A stretch of DNA of 64,000 bases from Bimuria novae-zelandiae CBS 107.79 (Eukaryota > Ascomycota > Dothideomycetes > Pleosporales > Didymosphaeriaceae): NCBI GenBank assembly GCA_010015655.1, contig ML976735.1, forward strand, positions 265,144-329,143, given 5' to 3'. The translations under genes and the position numbers were made by a program. Below the pieces are notes generated by a model that had not been told where the DNA came from, made no database searches, and was given only the letters and a program-made list of their open reading frames with translations. Of this stretch, positions 1 through 13,600 are shown one piece after another; the first letter of the stretch is position 1, and the number at the start of each line of letters is the position of its first letter.

Positions 1-3000
1 TATCCATGGAAGCTGTGAACCGTCTTTGGACCAGCCCAGAGACATCATCCATCACCCGGTCCTTGTCCATGATCTGGATGACCTTCAGTTGCATTCCCTT
101 AGCCGTAACGAGCACTGCAGCCTTGGTGTTCTTCTCGCTCTGAAGCTGGATCTGCGGAGCAATCAAGCGAACAATGTATGCGTTTTGCGCAACGTAGTCG
201 AGCGAGACATCTTCTTCAGCGTTGTTTGGCGCAGACGACTTGGTCTGTTCTTGTTCGGCGCGATCGGCTTCAATGAGCTTCTTGCCATCATCCAATAACT
301 GTTGGATTTGGCCCTCAATGGTTTGTTCCTCGTCCTCTTGAGGCTCCATGGGTCTATGCTCGGGTCCAGGCGCAGATGACTTTCGGAATTTCTCTTGCTC
401 CTCCACTATATCCAGGATAAACTTCACCGCTCGACGCGACATGTAGTATACAAAGCCACGCCGCTGGCTCACTTGGTGAATATAGCGTAGAATGATGTTC
501 CGGAGAGAATTGTTCCACTTGAGGTGTACGTTATGAATGATGAAGCGATTGTTAAAGTCGCTGATGTAATCGGCGTGCTGTGCAGATTCTGAACCTTTAG
601 CGCCGCCCTCGGTATTGCCGTATTCTTCACGGGCTTCATAGTACTCGTCGTCCCCTGCATCTTCTTCATTTGGTACATCGAGGCGGTCGCCCGACTTCAG
701 TCTTTCGATTAGGCTTTCATGCATCGAGACTAGGAAGTCCATTTTTCGCTTGAGGAAAGCAGCGTGATTCTGTAACAAGGCTAAGTGGTGACGCGAATCC
801 TCCTGGTTCTCAGGCTCACGCAGTATCTTTAGCTCCTGGTCTCCAATGGCGCGTTCGTTGTGCGCTGTTTGTTCTTTTACGCGTTGAATTCTTTTCTCGA
901 TCAAATAGCATTGCACATGCCTAGGGTCGTTGCGAACAGACATCACACAGTGGTGTGTAGGCTCTTTTCCGAAGGGACTCGTCCGGTGTGGATCCCCGGA
1001 TATGTTGTCCGCATGGTCGGTCTGTCGGAAGTACGTAAAACGTGGAGCATACGCTAGTGGTAAGATCTGAGTCTCCGGATTGTGGTCTGAAGGGAGAACC
1101 CAGCCCAGCTCCACGAAATCATCCATGTCAACCCAGCCCCAGTCATTGTCCGGGATTGTGAACTTGGACAGGTCTGCCCTGGCATTTTCCTGGTTGTAGT
1201 CCGCAATCGTCTCGTCATTGGCGTTTTCCAGATCGTCTTCGCCCGTGCCGGCTATCCTGGCGGATACGGCACGAACATCGGTTCTGATAAGATCTAGCTG
1301 GACTTGATTGATTCGCATGCCCGTCGTTTGGTTTTGCTTGCTATCTTCTTGGTACTTGGGTGCTTGCAGAACGGTCCTGAACTCTTCTCGCCGCTGATGC
1401 AGATCAAGCATGAAACTGTCCAGACGGGCTTTCAAACCAGTCGCGGCAACGTCGCCCTTGCCGTAATCTTCCGCATCTTTATGCTTGTATATGTGGCTCA
1501 TGTATAAGGGCGAAAGAAGAAGATTGTACTTGATGGTAGCCAGGTGTCGCCCAAACTTCTTGCTCGATTTTTCAATGCCTGGCCATAGCGAACCTTGTCT
1601 TATGGGCAGAGCCATGGCGCCTGAGAACATAGACCACCAATTATAAAAATGGGTGAAGAAGCGGGGTGTCAGGTGGACGCTGTTGTAGGTTTTGGAGGGT
1701 TCCAGATTCCCAACAGACCATTCCCGGTCATACGGGGCCGCGATAGCAATGGACATGTGGATGTGCTGGCTTCGGAATCCGCGGAATGCATCATATTCCT
1801 ATCAAAGTTAGAATAGGATCTGCTCATAACCCGCATGATTTGCTTACTTTGCCATCTTTTCCATGGGCATATTTCGGATGCTTCAACACGACGTCATAGT
1901 GGGGGATGAAATTGAATGATCTTCCACCATCATCGATGTTTCGCTCGAAGACAAGGCCAGCGACCCAGCGGACATTGCCGTTCAGCTTCATGATAGTCTT
2001 CTTGAAGATCGCTTGCTGCTTGTAGCTCGACATGCTTGAAGCTCCGTCGAGGTGAACCGCAGACTGTTCTAACTCCGCTTCTTGGCGCGCATAATGGCCA
2101 AGGTCCGGTATGGCAAGCACGTAGCTACCGCTGTTGACGACCATGAAGTTCCTGGGGTCCTTATCTTCGGCGAGGCTGAGTTGAACATCGTTCTGCCAAC
2201 ACATAACAAAGCCTGCACCGTGACCAGTCACCATGTATGGATCGCGGGAGCCTGGAAAACGTCAGTACAGAGGATGGATAGGGTTCGGCTATATACCTTT
2301 GAGAATGAGATGAACGTCGCCGTCACCTTTCCACGCGACATTGATACGTGAATGGAAAGTGAGCCTAATCTTGTCCCAAAAACCCACCCTTTCAGAAGGA
2401 TCGACCGCGGGTTTGGTAAAGTTTTCGATGACTTGCATCATGTCTTGTATGGCGGGTTGGTACGACGTTCCCCACGTGATACGTGTCGGTTGGGAGGAGT
2501 TGATGTCGATTTTCATGTCTGAATAAGTCTTCACTGCCGCTACCGTACGACGGACGTCAACCTCGAGACCGCCCGTCTTCTCGCCCGATGCAGTATGCTC
2601 TTCTGGAACGACAACTACTCTGCAGACACGTGTGGACTCCATATCTCTGAATTCTTCCGCAATTACGAAATCCGTCTTCAGAGAAACGCTAGGCAAGCGA
2701 GCGGATTGCGAAGGTCGTAACGCTGGAAAGTGTAGGAGCGGGAGCGGATAGTCGCGAAGTTGAATCTTGGCTTCGCCCATACTCAACTTGACGTGCATCG
2801 GGATCAACAACGAATACTGCATATCAACCGGCATCCCTTTCCCAACTTCATGCAAGAACTTGGGGTACTCTGATAGAGCAAATGAAGGTTTATCAATGAA
2901 AAGATCGAGGTCACTGATGATTACGCTTCCAAGCGCAGGGCGATGTGGAATAGCCATAATGGTCTCCTTCGAATATGCATCATCCGCTACTTCATCGAGA

Positions 3001-6000
3001 CCCCAGAATAGGGAGCGAATATCGTTCATGGAGCGCGTTTGGCAAGTCAACGCGTGGTCGATACGCTTCCTCCAGGTCTGAGCGTTGAGGCGACTGAGCT
3101 TGTCGCGGGCTTCCTCGATACTCGTACGTGCTTTGCTGCTTAGTCCAGTATAGCCGTCTTTGTCGTAACGCATTGGGTGATCTGAACCACGCCTAGGCGT
3201 AGAGTCCGGAGAACCAGGGTCACTAACGTCCGCACTCTTACTGCGAAACTTGGTCTCCTTCTTCCGCACCTTGCTTCGTCCGCGATGCGTATGAGCAGAT
3301 CTAGCGCGTTGGCGAGAGTTTCCCCGTCGTTCTTCTTCCTGGTGAAGTTTCTTCACCTTCAAATCGAAAGCTTGCTCCCTCGCGAGCCTCTGCTTCTGCT
3401 CCATGAGCCCGTAGCGATAGATGACTCCCAGTTTCCATTCGAATGAGCCATCTTCAATTTCGAAGAGAACGGCGCGACTTCGAACGGAGATTTTAGGCAC
3501 ATGTTTCGGTCCTTCCGGCTCCTTCTGTAAGATGTACTTGTTAGAACCAGACTTGAAACGGAAGTGGAGCTGTTGAATGGTTTTAGCAACGTTGATAACA
3601 TTGTCGAAGATCTTGTGCACGACCAGCTGGTGAGGCACAGCGATGCGAATCGCGTCTGCAACGATGTCGAAGGACTTGTCTTCCGTAACCGTGTTTCCAT
3701 ATCTTCGTTTTGATTTTCGATAGTCCATTCGCAATGATCTGACACTGACAACGCGACTCCACACACGTTTGACATGTGGATTCTCTGCATATAGTCTCAC
3801 GAGTCGCGAACGTAGGAACGGATTCGTCCATCGATGTCGGCCGGCCTCGAGGCCATAGACATGCACCATGAGGGGTGGATCTGCTGGCATGTCGGCCTTT
3901 ATCTGCATGAAATTCGCTTTGATATCCAAGGTGAGAATCTCGCGCTTGCGACCTGTTTCGGGATCCAGATCGTCGCCATCCACCGAGGGAATTGCCAGAT
4001 GGCGGGAAGCCCTTGGCGATACAGGAGCTTGATCCTCATGTCCAGTGAATGCCATGTTGAAGGAGTGCCTCAAAACCGTGGTGGCAACGCCCACAGCAAA
4101 ATGCCTGTAGAGTGAGTAGTGGAAAAACAAGCTCTGGCAGAATGAATGAATATGGAAAACGGGACCCTGCTTGTCTGTGGAAGTACTCCAAGCAACCTCC
4201 ATACGTGGGACTGCCAGGAAAGGGTCTGCCTCCCATTGCTCGTCGGTCTCCAGAACGAAGCCTTCGAAGCCATGCCAATGAACAGCGAGTCGTCTTCCAT
4301 CGGTTGGATCACCTGTTGGTCTACGGGGAGACCTAGGCGAGGAAGGAGTGGTAGGTCGTAGCAGGTATTCATCGCGGTTGATCGTTCGGCTTGCAGCTCG
4401 CCGGCGAATCGGACGGACATCGCTATCATCGCTTTTGCTCTGGCGGTACTCGGCAGTCCACGACTCTAGATGCAGTCCAATACCTCTAGCGTGCTTTGAA
4501 ACTTCAGGGTCGACGCCTGCAACTTCAATGTTGAAGTCGGAGCCTTGTAGCTGCACATGGGATAACCAGGAAGGCAGTCGTCGCAAGAAATTCAAACCCT
4601 TCGTCCTGGGATCTCCTCGCCTCCGCCGGACGTCTTTTTGTGCCTGGGCTACGATCTGGCGCAAACCTTCGCTGAGCTCTGAACGCACGATGAAGACAGA
4701 AAATGTCTGTAAGTTTCCCTGTACGGCCACGACAACATGAGGTGATGCGCTGAGCTGCATTTTGAGCTCAACATGATCAGTCAACAGCAGATTGTGTTTC
4801 TCGCTAGAAGCAGTCTGGTAGTAGAGGCGTTGAGAATTGATGCGGAAAGTTGAGCTGATGCCGTAATGTAGCTCAGCGTCCTCTGCGTGCGAAGATTCCA
4901 TGTCAAGCGAGACGGATGACGATGCCGAGATGAGTAGGTCAAAGTCATCGCTGTTCTTCTTCTCCGGCTCTGTAGTGGGAAGCGTGACGCGGATGACGGG
5001 TTCGTGTATGGATAGCTTGATGCTTGCTTTGGGTAGTAATCTGCGAATCAAGCTGCGCTTCCGATCTCGTTGCTTCGGTGGTTTGCGCCTCGTTTCGTAA
5101 TCGCGCGACATGGCAAGTAATATTGGTAGATGCTTGGGGTCCAGGTCTACGGAGGGAGAGGTGATGACCAGGTTAGCGAAAAGGATATTCGTGTTGCGTT
5201 CAGCCACATTTTTGTCTTTGGAGAACTGAATGGTTTTGGAAGGGAGCGTCGTGTTAAGCGTCATAGTGGCCATAGGAATGTAAAGAAGTCGTTCAGGGTG
5301 GCCGCGGCCATCGTCCAAGCCAACGGAGATGGAGATGGCAGCAAGCAGAGCTTGGTGAGCAATGTCATTGGGCGAGAAGTACATGAGATGAGCGGGACTT
5401 CGTGGATCCAAGCGGAGCAAGTCAATGCTGACCTCCTTCATCGACATGTTCAAGTACACGGGAGCATCGGAATCAGAGCCAGATTGAATGCGCCTAGTCA
5501 AGCCAAAAAGGCTTATGGCAAATTGGAATTCTTGGATACCGCGCAGGATGGAACTAGCGAATTCTCGGGAGTCGGCTACGGTGCGGACGATGTCCTCCTC
5601 GGGACTTGCCGGTTCGCCGAGCTCCCTGAAGGCGTCTCCCAGCGATGTGTTGGACCGTGCGTGTCTGATGGGCGCAGCGGAACGGCACTTCTTGGCGCGC
5701 TCTACACAAAGCTTGACTTCGTCGTATGGGATGCTGAGCCGACCCAGCTTCAGAGCGATTGAAGCATCGCGCAGGCCATCCAGCTCCTTGTACAGCATTC
5801 CGTGGACATTGAGCGTGCACTGGTCGAGCACCTCGACCGACTCCCTACCTTCAGGAGTGAACAGGACGCTGCGAACGGTCAAGAGCCACTCGGCGGGCCG
5901 GTGCTCGTCGTTCTTCTTCGGCTTGTGGTGGTTGAAGAGGCGGCTGCGGTCGACCGTCTTGCGGCGCGTGTCCACGGCCATAGTGAACATGCCGACCTGC

Positions 6001-6548
6001 AGCGAGCCGACGTCGGCCACGACCAGGGTGCTGGTGGTTGCTACCAGATCCACCATCTTGATCCATTTGATCTGGCGGTGCAGACGCTTGATGCGCTCCT
6101 TGATGCTGGTCAACTGTTCCCAGGTCCGGCTCCGCTGGCTGTCTTCGTCGCCCGTATTTTCGGCCTCCTCCCCATCGACAGCAATTTCCGGCGGCTTCTG
6201 TCCGCTCCTGCTCTTGTCTGCAGAACCGTTGGCCCACTTGGCCCACGCGCTCTTTTTCCGCGGCTTGTCGCCCAGTGCCTTCAGATCCACGGTAACCGTC
6301 AGTTCGCTGACGACGATGCTGAGCCAGGTCGGCTGGGCGAAGGTCGGGCGATGGAGGGTGAAGCCGAGGCCCCGTACTTCGATGCGCAGGCCATCCTTGG
6401 GCGTGAAGGCAATTCGACGCAGGCCGGAGACGCCCAGGCGCTGGATGGACACGCCCGTGACGACGCGGATGAAGGCGAAGAGCACAAAGGACAGCAGGTA
6501 CACCAGCAGCAGCAGCCCCGCGGCGAGTTGGAGCGTCGGAAGCACCAT
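1..6548 (-). CDS. FMP27: FMP27/BLTP2-type bridge-like lipid transfer protein (3' end beyond window)
   Basis: Three exons are visible on the minus strand: 6548..2297, 2251..1848 and 1798..1, reading on past base 1. Introns are 2252-2296 (45 bp, GTATAT..CCAG) and 1799-1847 (49 bp, GTAAGC..ATAG). Both joins restore family-like text: LILKGSRDPYMVTG at the first and KDGKEYDAFRGF at the second. I start at 6548 because that Met opens the hydrophobic anchor (about residues 3-28) followed by the conserved stretch GVSGLRRIAFTPKDG. The GFWDK signature of the FMP27 domain lies near residues 1389-1393. About 2150 residues are present; the family usually runs 2600-3000, so the C-terminus is missing. Known proteins of this family (yeast Fmp27/Hob1, KIAA0100, SABRE) form long hydrophobic grooves at ER contact sites and move phospholipids. 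Basic, Ser/Arg-rich linkers occur near residues 1130-1180. There are no frameshifts and no RIP. Confidence 0.93.
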
Positions 6549-7060
6549 TACGCCTCCGCCACTCACACGTGCGCCCGCCGGGGTTATGGTGTAGCAATAG
6601 CGCGCGAGCACGCGTCGTGCATCCGGGTGTCGGGTCGCGAACGTCTGAACATACTCGAGGGTGCCGTTATTGCGAGAGTTGCTGCATGCGGGCGGGTGCG
6701 GGTGGCATGGGCATGGGAAGCGCGGCGTGAGAAGGATGCAGCGGCGCGTCGAAGCTCCGGAAGCCTAACTATTTTTTAGCTTCGCTCCCGACGACGTCAG
6801 TGATGATAGTCGGCGTGTGTGTCGCAATCCCTTGAGCGAGTGGGCGCAGGCGGCGGTGAACGTCTAAGGATTATGTCTCTTTGGGCACTGTGGGAGGCAT
6901 GCACGTCAGCATGCGCATGTACTCGCCCCACACGCCAACCGGAGGTTGGCCCTGCGCAGCCCAACGTAACTTCGCAGCCCAACGTAACTTTGTATAGAGA
7001 ATCGAAATTGATCCAGTCTTTTGACAGCGTAGACTTCAATTATATGGGCTAATATACAGT
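6549..7060. other. Upstream region of the FMP27-like gene, up to the transposon boundary
   Basis: This holds the presumed promoter and 5' leader of the minus-strand gene. Composition is normal up to about 7040 and turns AT-rich afterwards. A GCAGCCCAACGTAACTT unit is repeated in tandem around 6956-6990. I see no convincing coding region. Transposon-derived sequence begins around 7050-7060. Confidence 0.5.
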
Positions 7061-7335
7061 GGAGTTGGTGTAGCAAGTAGGGCAGGATCTACAGTCATCT
7101 CTCTAAGAGATAGGACCCATCGGGGCTGATTTTGTAGGCTCTGCAAGTGGGCGTCCTTATACGTTTTTACAGCCTTTTAAGTAACCTTTTAAGCCTTAAG
7201 CTCTACATATTAATTAATTACTTATCGCGCTACTTTAACGGTTACTACACTACCTTTTTATACTAGCCTTTTATCTTTAATCTGCCTTTTTTAGCGTTGT
7301 TGAGCTGCTGCGGTAATATCTATAAGGTCGCGCTA
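7060..7335 (-). other. Probable continuation of pogo fragment A, left of E1
   Basis: E1 is bounded by TA on both sides, so the sequence left of 7335 should be the other half of whatever E1 inserted into. On the minus strand it gives a basic, stop-interrupted peptide (QLNNAKKGRLKIKG) compatible with a transposase C-terminal tail. No TIR could be paired. The assignment is inference. Confidence 0.35.
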
Positions 7336-9455
7336 TCGTGCCCGACGGGCTCGTGCACCGCGCGGGCTCGTGCACCAACACCAACATGCTCACCACCACA
7401 AAGATGAGGTTATTGTGAGCGCTACAAAAGCGATTATCGCGAGATTTTTTGTTATAATTACTCCGTAGAGGCGTATAAACAAGTTATACTATCTAAGTTT
7501 TCGCGAGAGAGTGATTGCGCGACCGCGAGAGCTGACTTTAGGTAGAGGTGCTAGTGCAGCTTCTGGGGACGACGGATGAGCTGCAGCACCGCCCTTGGCT
7601 CGTTTTAGCTTGCGCTTTGTTAGAGGTGCTTTTGAAGCTTTGCGCTTGCCTCTTTGGGTAATTGTAGAGGCCTGCCTAGTGTTTTGAGCAGCTTTTCTGG
7701 CATCCCGGGCAGCCACCTGTTCGGCCTTCATCTGATCTCGCACCTCCTTGGCTCTCTCTCTCGCCACACGACGCTCCTCCTTCTCTTGCTCCTTGAGGAG
7801 CTTGGCAGCAGCTTAAAGCTCCTTTCTATTTAACTTTGCTAGTCTCTCCTGCTCCTCTTAGTGTTGCTTTTCTGCCTCACGCTCACGTGCTCGCTCGAAC
7901 TTAGAGGGCGACTAGAAAGTAGCACCACCGTAGTACTCCTCCTTGCGCTACAAATTAAGAAGCTTACTAGCGTTCTTACGCTGCTTCTTAGTAGTAAGAG
8001 CATCCCTTAGGCCGCTGTTCTCATGGTGTAGTAGCTTGTTTTAAACCTAAAGTTAGTGTAACGTTTGGGAGAGCTTCTGCGAGGTCTCTGCCAAGGTATC
8101 CTTCACTGCAGCACGTATGAGACGCTCCATCTGCCTCCAGTCCTCAGGCAAAAGGGCTGAGAGCCGTGCCTCACTCTTATTGTTGTCCTGTTTGCGGAAA
8201 CGCTTAAGTACAACGTCAGCCTTCATAGGGGCTATACTAGTGGCTTTAAACGCCTTAAGGACGAGTTTTGTTATAAACGTAGATTTCTAAGCACCCTAGA
8301 ACAGCAGGAAGAAGTCTCTCTTTTAGATAGCTAATAACTTTTACGTTTTAAAAAGGTAATTAGTAAGCTTAGCGGAGTAGTTGCTGCTAAGAGGTTTAAA
8401 ACAAACTATATTAAGAGGCTATAGTATATAGGTTAAGTAAGAGGGAAATATAGCTAGCAGTATTTTATAAGCCTTATAGTATTTAATAAAGTCTATTAAG
8501 AGGTGGCTACTATAGCTATTAAGTATAAGGAGGCGCTAAGCTTGGCTAAGGCGTGCTTTTTACTTTGTTTCGCGGTCGAAAACCTGCTCTAACTAGGCTA
8601 ATCTAATATTATTATTTGTCTATCCTATTAGTAAGGAGCTTACAAACACACTATGCTTTCCTGCTTTAATTTAAGCTACCTATAAGGCTTAAAGTGTGCA
8701 GTTAGCTAACGAGTATATAAGGGCTAGTGATAAAACACTCCTATCTACTCTAATAGTTGCTATAACTATTACCTACTTTTAAGAGCTATCTTAAAGCGCT
8801 GTTTAGACCTTCTTTTTCTCCTATTAAAGCTAACTAAACACCTGTTTTAAGCGTCCTGTAATACTAATCATAAAGCCCTTTTTATCTATATTGTAGGTAT
8901 TACAAGGCTCTACCTTATACTAAACGATCTTATAATGCAGGAGGTTAAAGTATAACTTGTACTTATATTATAAGTTAGCCTAGTGGCGTACAACGTCTAT
9001 GCCAGCGCTCTATTTAGAGATAAGATAGTTATAGTTGCGGTTAATAAAACGCGAAACCTAGCCCTCTCCGACATGCTTTTTTAATATATTAGACGCGAAA
9101 TTTTGTATTATAGCTCTCGTAGGAGGTAGCCCACGAGCCATAAGCCCTCTAATATACTCTACAAGTCCCTCCTCTTGTTATAGGCTGAGTAGTTATTTCG
9201 CGGCGTACCTGGCTGCCCGAGGGCCTGTCTAGTGGTTCCACCTTCGGCTAAGTGTTAAATACGATACACTATATTTTTTCGTAATACCTTAGATGCTGAA
9301 ATTATCGCCAGCTTTACGCGATTCCAAATCTGCAATTACCTTGTTAATTAGTGCCATGGTGGTGTAGTTATCGCGTGTTAAAAAAGTCGAGATAGACGCG
9401 TTGTTTGGTGGGGTGGTGCACGAGCCCGCGCGGTGCACGAGCCCGTCAGGCACGG
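7336..9455 (-). mobile_element. RIP-degraded pogo/Fot1-type DNA transposon (E1), complete with TIRs
   Basis: Terminal inverted repeats of 41 bp (7336-7376 and 9415-9455, three mismatches) are flanked by TA at 7334-7335 and 9456-9457, the Tc1/pogo target duplication. Each TIR contains CTCGTGCACC twice, 17 bp apart (7350 and 7367; reverse copies at 9415 and 9432). The interior is AT-rich and holds a minus-strand transposase relic, while the ends stay GC-rich. The element sits inside an older pogo fragment whose coding text lies to its right and probably also to its left. Confidence 0.88.
7489..9357 (-). pseudogene. pogo-type transposase, RIP-inactivated (E1)
   Basis: From the ATG at 9357 the minus strand reads MALINKVIADLESRKAGDNF, then a helix-turn-helix region, GLMARGLPPTRAIIQNFASN (CENP-B/Tc5-like DNA-binding domain) and YNIDKKGFM, which corresponds to the first catalytic block (NxDExGF; Glu is now Lys, as GAA to AAA would give). 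Many TAG/TAA stops replace Gln/Trp codons. The C-terminal tail survives as an open stretch of about 92 codons (7489-7767) rich in Lys/Arg/Ala, with QRGKRKASKAP, typical of Fot1/pogo C-termini. It is not functional: it has many stops, including within the DDE domain. Confidence 0.85.
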
Positions 9456-9457
9456 TA

Positions 9458-10380
9458 GGCTAGCGCGAGACTATTGATTAGCAATTGCGAGCTTTCTAGG
9501 AATTTTGTAAGCCTCCTGCTTGATATATTGCTTCTCTCTAGGGCGCGCGACATTTTTTGATGCTGCCGCTAATATGCTGTAGGTGTATTGGCGATAGGGC
9601 TTGAATTAACAGCGGATAGAACTAATGGGGATGGCGTCTAGATAGGTGCTGGCAGCTTCATGTAAACAAGCTCTAGATTAAATAGAAAGATTCTAACTTT
9701 TTCTTAGGCGCTTAGGATTATGCTGCGCTTAAATGTATCTATCCTGATCCCATGGATCGCATGTAGAAATTCGACTTTATTAAAGTCTATGTAGCCAGTT
9801 CGGGTGGCCATCTCTATAGCCTTTTTGTAATTCTGCTTTAATAGCTGAAAACAGACGACGTCTAGAGGCTGCAGATAATGTAATAAATATAGTAATAATA
9901 AGAAGGGGAGTATCTTATAATTATCGCAGAACTATATAAACTTGATAGTAAGGTAGCTACTAAATCTATTAAATATAAGTAATTATTATACGCCTTTCTA
10001 GCGCGCGCGCGTTTGTATTTTAAAGAACTTTAGCTACTCTATTAAGATAGAGTTATTAGCGTATCCTAATATTAATATAGTAATTATATAGCTATTAGGC
10101 AGCGCTATATTTATATACTAGTAATAAAGGTAATTAATAGCCTATATAACGAGTATAGGTTTAAGCACTTCTCTATTGCTAGAGATTAATTTAATACTCG
10201 TGATATAATTACGCGACGTCTCTAACGTAGAGATATAAGGATAATTAAATTCTATAGTAATAATTTATTAATTACTACTAACGCCTATGCGGAAGCCGGT
10301 TTCGTCTATATTATAGGTGTCTAATAGGGTGACGCCGTAGGTGTATATCACCTTTTTAAGCTTAATAAAATAATAGCTAT
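9458..10380 (-). pseudogene. pogo transposase fragment A (N-terminus missing)
   Basis: On the minus strand, just inside the Gypsy LTR, the text reads YTYGVTLLDTYNIDETGFRI, the first catalytic Asp block of a pogo DDE domain. Further along come LQPLDVVCFQLL (third catalytic block) and NKVEFLHAI. Stops are frequent and RIP-like. The N-terminal DNA-binding half is absent: the fragment ends abruptly at the Gypsy LTR at 10381. Across E1 the same strand may continue to about 7060, where a Lys/Arg-rich tail is faintly readable. Confidence 0.78.
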
Positions 10381-10553
10381 TGTCACGAGTCGTAGGTCGA
10401 GGGCCCTCGACGGCCCTAGTCCGCTCTAGACCGGCGCTATCCGGGCCTTTCGCCTATCTACTTCCCTCGCCGCAGCCCTTCCCTTCCCTCTCTAAGGGAT
10501 CGCCTTAGTACTATGGATAGAGTGAGTCGCCCGTAGTTAGGGCGCTTTTTACA
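10381..10553 (+). repeat. 5' LTR of the Gypsy element
   Basis: A 173-bp TG..CA repeat matching 17395-17567. It contains a perfect 16-nt palindrome, GTCGAGGGCCCTCGAC, at 10396-10411. It is GC-rich and far less mutated than the interior. Confidence 0.9.
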
Positions 10554-10639
10554 ATACGATCCTTTACCCCCTTATATCTAATTCACCTGTACGATAGAAT
10601 CGACACGAAGAGTTACCCGCTAGACCTTAAAAATAGTAA

Positions 10640-13600
10640 GAAACCCTTAAAGCAGGTTACCACTTGCAGGACCCTTTAAATAAGAGCCTCTAATAGTTAC
10701 AACGCCTATAGAAGACCTAATAACACCTATAGACCTAGAGAAAGACCCCCCTGCTGTTATAGGTAGTAATAATAACTAATAATTAAAAGAAGTTACCCTT
10801 TAAGAACGCCTAGGCGTGCTATAGCTCTAATAACGTATCTAAGAACTAGAGGCCTCCCTAATAGCAGAGCGTTACTAATCTAAAGGCAAGACCCTAGTTA
10901 GGAACGAGATAATAACTACTAGTATCTCTAACAACTCCCCGGAGCCTAAGGAGGGTCACGGCAACCTAGACAAGGCTAAAGATATAAGCAATAACCTATT
11001 AAGTAATAGCTTAATAAAGGACGCGTCCTTAAGCTTAGATAATACTAGTTAAGACTAATCTAGGGCCTTTAGAAGCATCTAACGCCCGCGAAAGAAGGAT
11101 AAATAAGGCCAGGCCCACACTAGTCGCGATAAAGAATATTAAATCTAAATAGTGGCTACTGCCCTAGACATATAGCTACTAAAGCTACTAGAACCCCCTT
11201 AATTTAAGGGCAGGGGTCGCAAGGAACTAAACTTATAAAAGAGGGCCTATAAGGACTATATTAACTTCTTACTTACTTTTAAAACTAATAAAGCGCAGGT
11301 TAGGTTTGTAGTAAGATACTTAGGAGATATATAACGTAACTACTAAAACTAAATAGTCGCTAAGATCCTAGAGCGGAAGCGACACAGGAAAGTTACCTAG
11401 GACCTTCTATAGTAGACTATAGTAGACTCCCTAAAATTAGCCTAGGAGCGAAAGAGTACCGCTCGCTAAAGGATTAAGATAGTTAAATAAGGCAAGAAGA
11501 CCCCTATAGAACTCCTTAACTACCTTAAGAACTAATAGGAGGAATGCGACCTAGAGAAGGCCTTAAATAATAATAATAAAGACTATATTAATAACTTCTA
11601 CACGGCACTAGATAAGAAAATCTAAAAACGCCTTAAATAGTAGCTACGCGAATAGAAGAGCCTCTTTTGCTTAAAAGTAAAAGTAAATATATATTAGTAA
11701 GCGTTAAAATTTTATAAGTTAGGAAAATAACGTACATATAATGTTAATAACGACTTCCTTAATAAGCTAGCCGACAAAAGGCGCGATTAAAAGCGATCTA
11801 GGTTAAATAACACAAGACTATACTAGAGACGCCACGACAGCGACCGTCGCGACAAGGATAGTAAGAAGAAGGCTTAGGTAGTAGAGGATAGGGACAAGGA
11901 CTAATACTTCTACTGCCACGAACTAGGCCATTATAAGGCGTCCTGTTTAAAGTACAAGGCTAAGGCGGGGAAAGACAAGCTGTAGACTAAGAGGCCTAAT
12001 AGTCTACAGGCAAGGTTAACTATAATAAGGGTTAATAATAACTAGTTATAGCTATAAGGACCCCTAGGGATAAGAGCGATAGCTTACTAATCGCACTAGA
12101 TAGTAAAGTACAGCACGAGGGTAACTAATAATAGATTAAAGCCCTAGTAGACTACGGAGCTAAAGCGAATTTCGTTAGTAGCAATCTAATAAAGCGGTTA
12201 GGGGTTATAGTGATAATAATAAAAGGCAAACGCTACGTGGCGCTAAACGGACAAGACTTGGGCGTTCTGGGCCAGGCAAAGCTCCCCTACACTATTATAA
12301 ATAGTTACGGTAAAACTAAGAGCGATAGTTGCCTATTTATAGTTAATAATATTAGTAGATTCGACATGGTCCTAAGAATGTCTTGGCTAGCAGAATGGAA
12401 CCCTATTGTAAACTTTTATAACAAGACTATCCGCTTCGCCCATGGGAAGCGCAAATAGACTAAGATCTTTACTAAATTAGTAGAAGAGTTCGCTGGCACG
12501 GCTAAAGACATAGTAAATAATTATTTTGTTATGTATGCCACCCTAAAGGACACATTAGGAGGTCTACCCGGGACGCTACCTAAAGAATACTAGGGACGAT
12601 AGGAGGAAGCCTTTTCTAAAGAAGCCACGAGCATTCTTACCGACCATGGCCCCTACGAGATAAAGATTAATATCAAGGAAGGCAAGGAAGTGCCTTTTAG
12701 ACCACTCTATAGTCTATTAGAGTTAGAGTTAGCAGTTCTGCGCGACTATATCTAAAAGAACCTTAAATAGGGCTTTATTTAACTGTCGCAATTAAGCGCT
12801 AGGGCACTAATCCTTTTTGTAAAAAAAAAAAGGATAGAGGCCTCCGCCTCTACGTTAACTACAAGGGACTAAATATAGTTATAATAAAGAACTAATACCT
12901 ACTTCCCTTAATATAGGAATCCCTTAACTAACTAGGGGATGCCTAGATCTACACTAAACTAGACCTAAGGGACACCTACCACCGCGTCTAAATTAGGGTA
13001 GGAGATAAATAGAAGACGGCCTTCTAAACAAGATATAAATAGTACGAATACATAGTAATACCTTTTAGCTTAATAAACGCGCCTGCGACCTTCTAAAGCT
13101 ATATTAACGACACACTATTAGACCTTCTCGACATCTACTATATTATGTACCTCGATAATATCCTTATCTACTCTAAGACAAAGGAGGAACACATCCAGCA
13201 CGTTCAGACGGTGCTAGAACGCCTTGTTAAACGCTGGCTATACGCCAAACTGTCTAAATGCGAATTCTACACACGCAAGATAGAATACCTAGGCTTTATA
13301 GTATCCCTAGACAGCGTAGAGATAGAGGAGGACCGCGTCGCCTCTATAAAAGATTAGCCTAAACTAAACTTAGTCTAAGTAGTTAAGATCTTCCTTAGCT
13401 TTGCTAACTACTATTAAAGGTTTATAAAAGAATTCTTTTAAGTGGCGGCACCCCTTCACGCCCTAATAAGAAGGCTAGAGGGAGCCACTAAGGGTAGATA
13501 GCGATAGAGACTTAAGGAATTAGTTATAATAAGCCTACTAAAGCAGGCTAAGATCTCCTTTTACTAGCTAAAAGAGAGCTTTATGCGAGGGCCTTTACTA

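Noticed and set aside
5488..6779. Long plus-strand frames (368 and 325 codons) over the start of the FMP27-like gene
   Set aside because: Antisense shadows of a high-GC coding exon; the minus-strand frame has clear family motifs.
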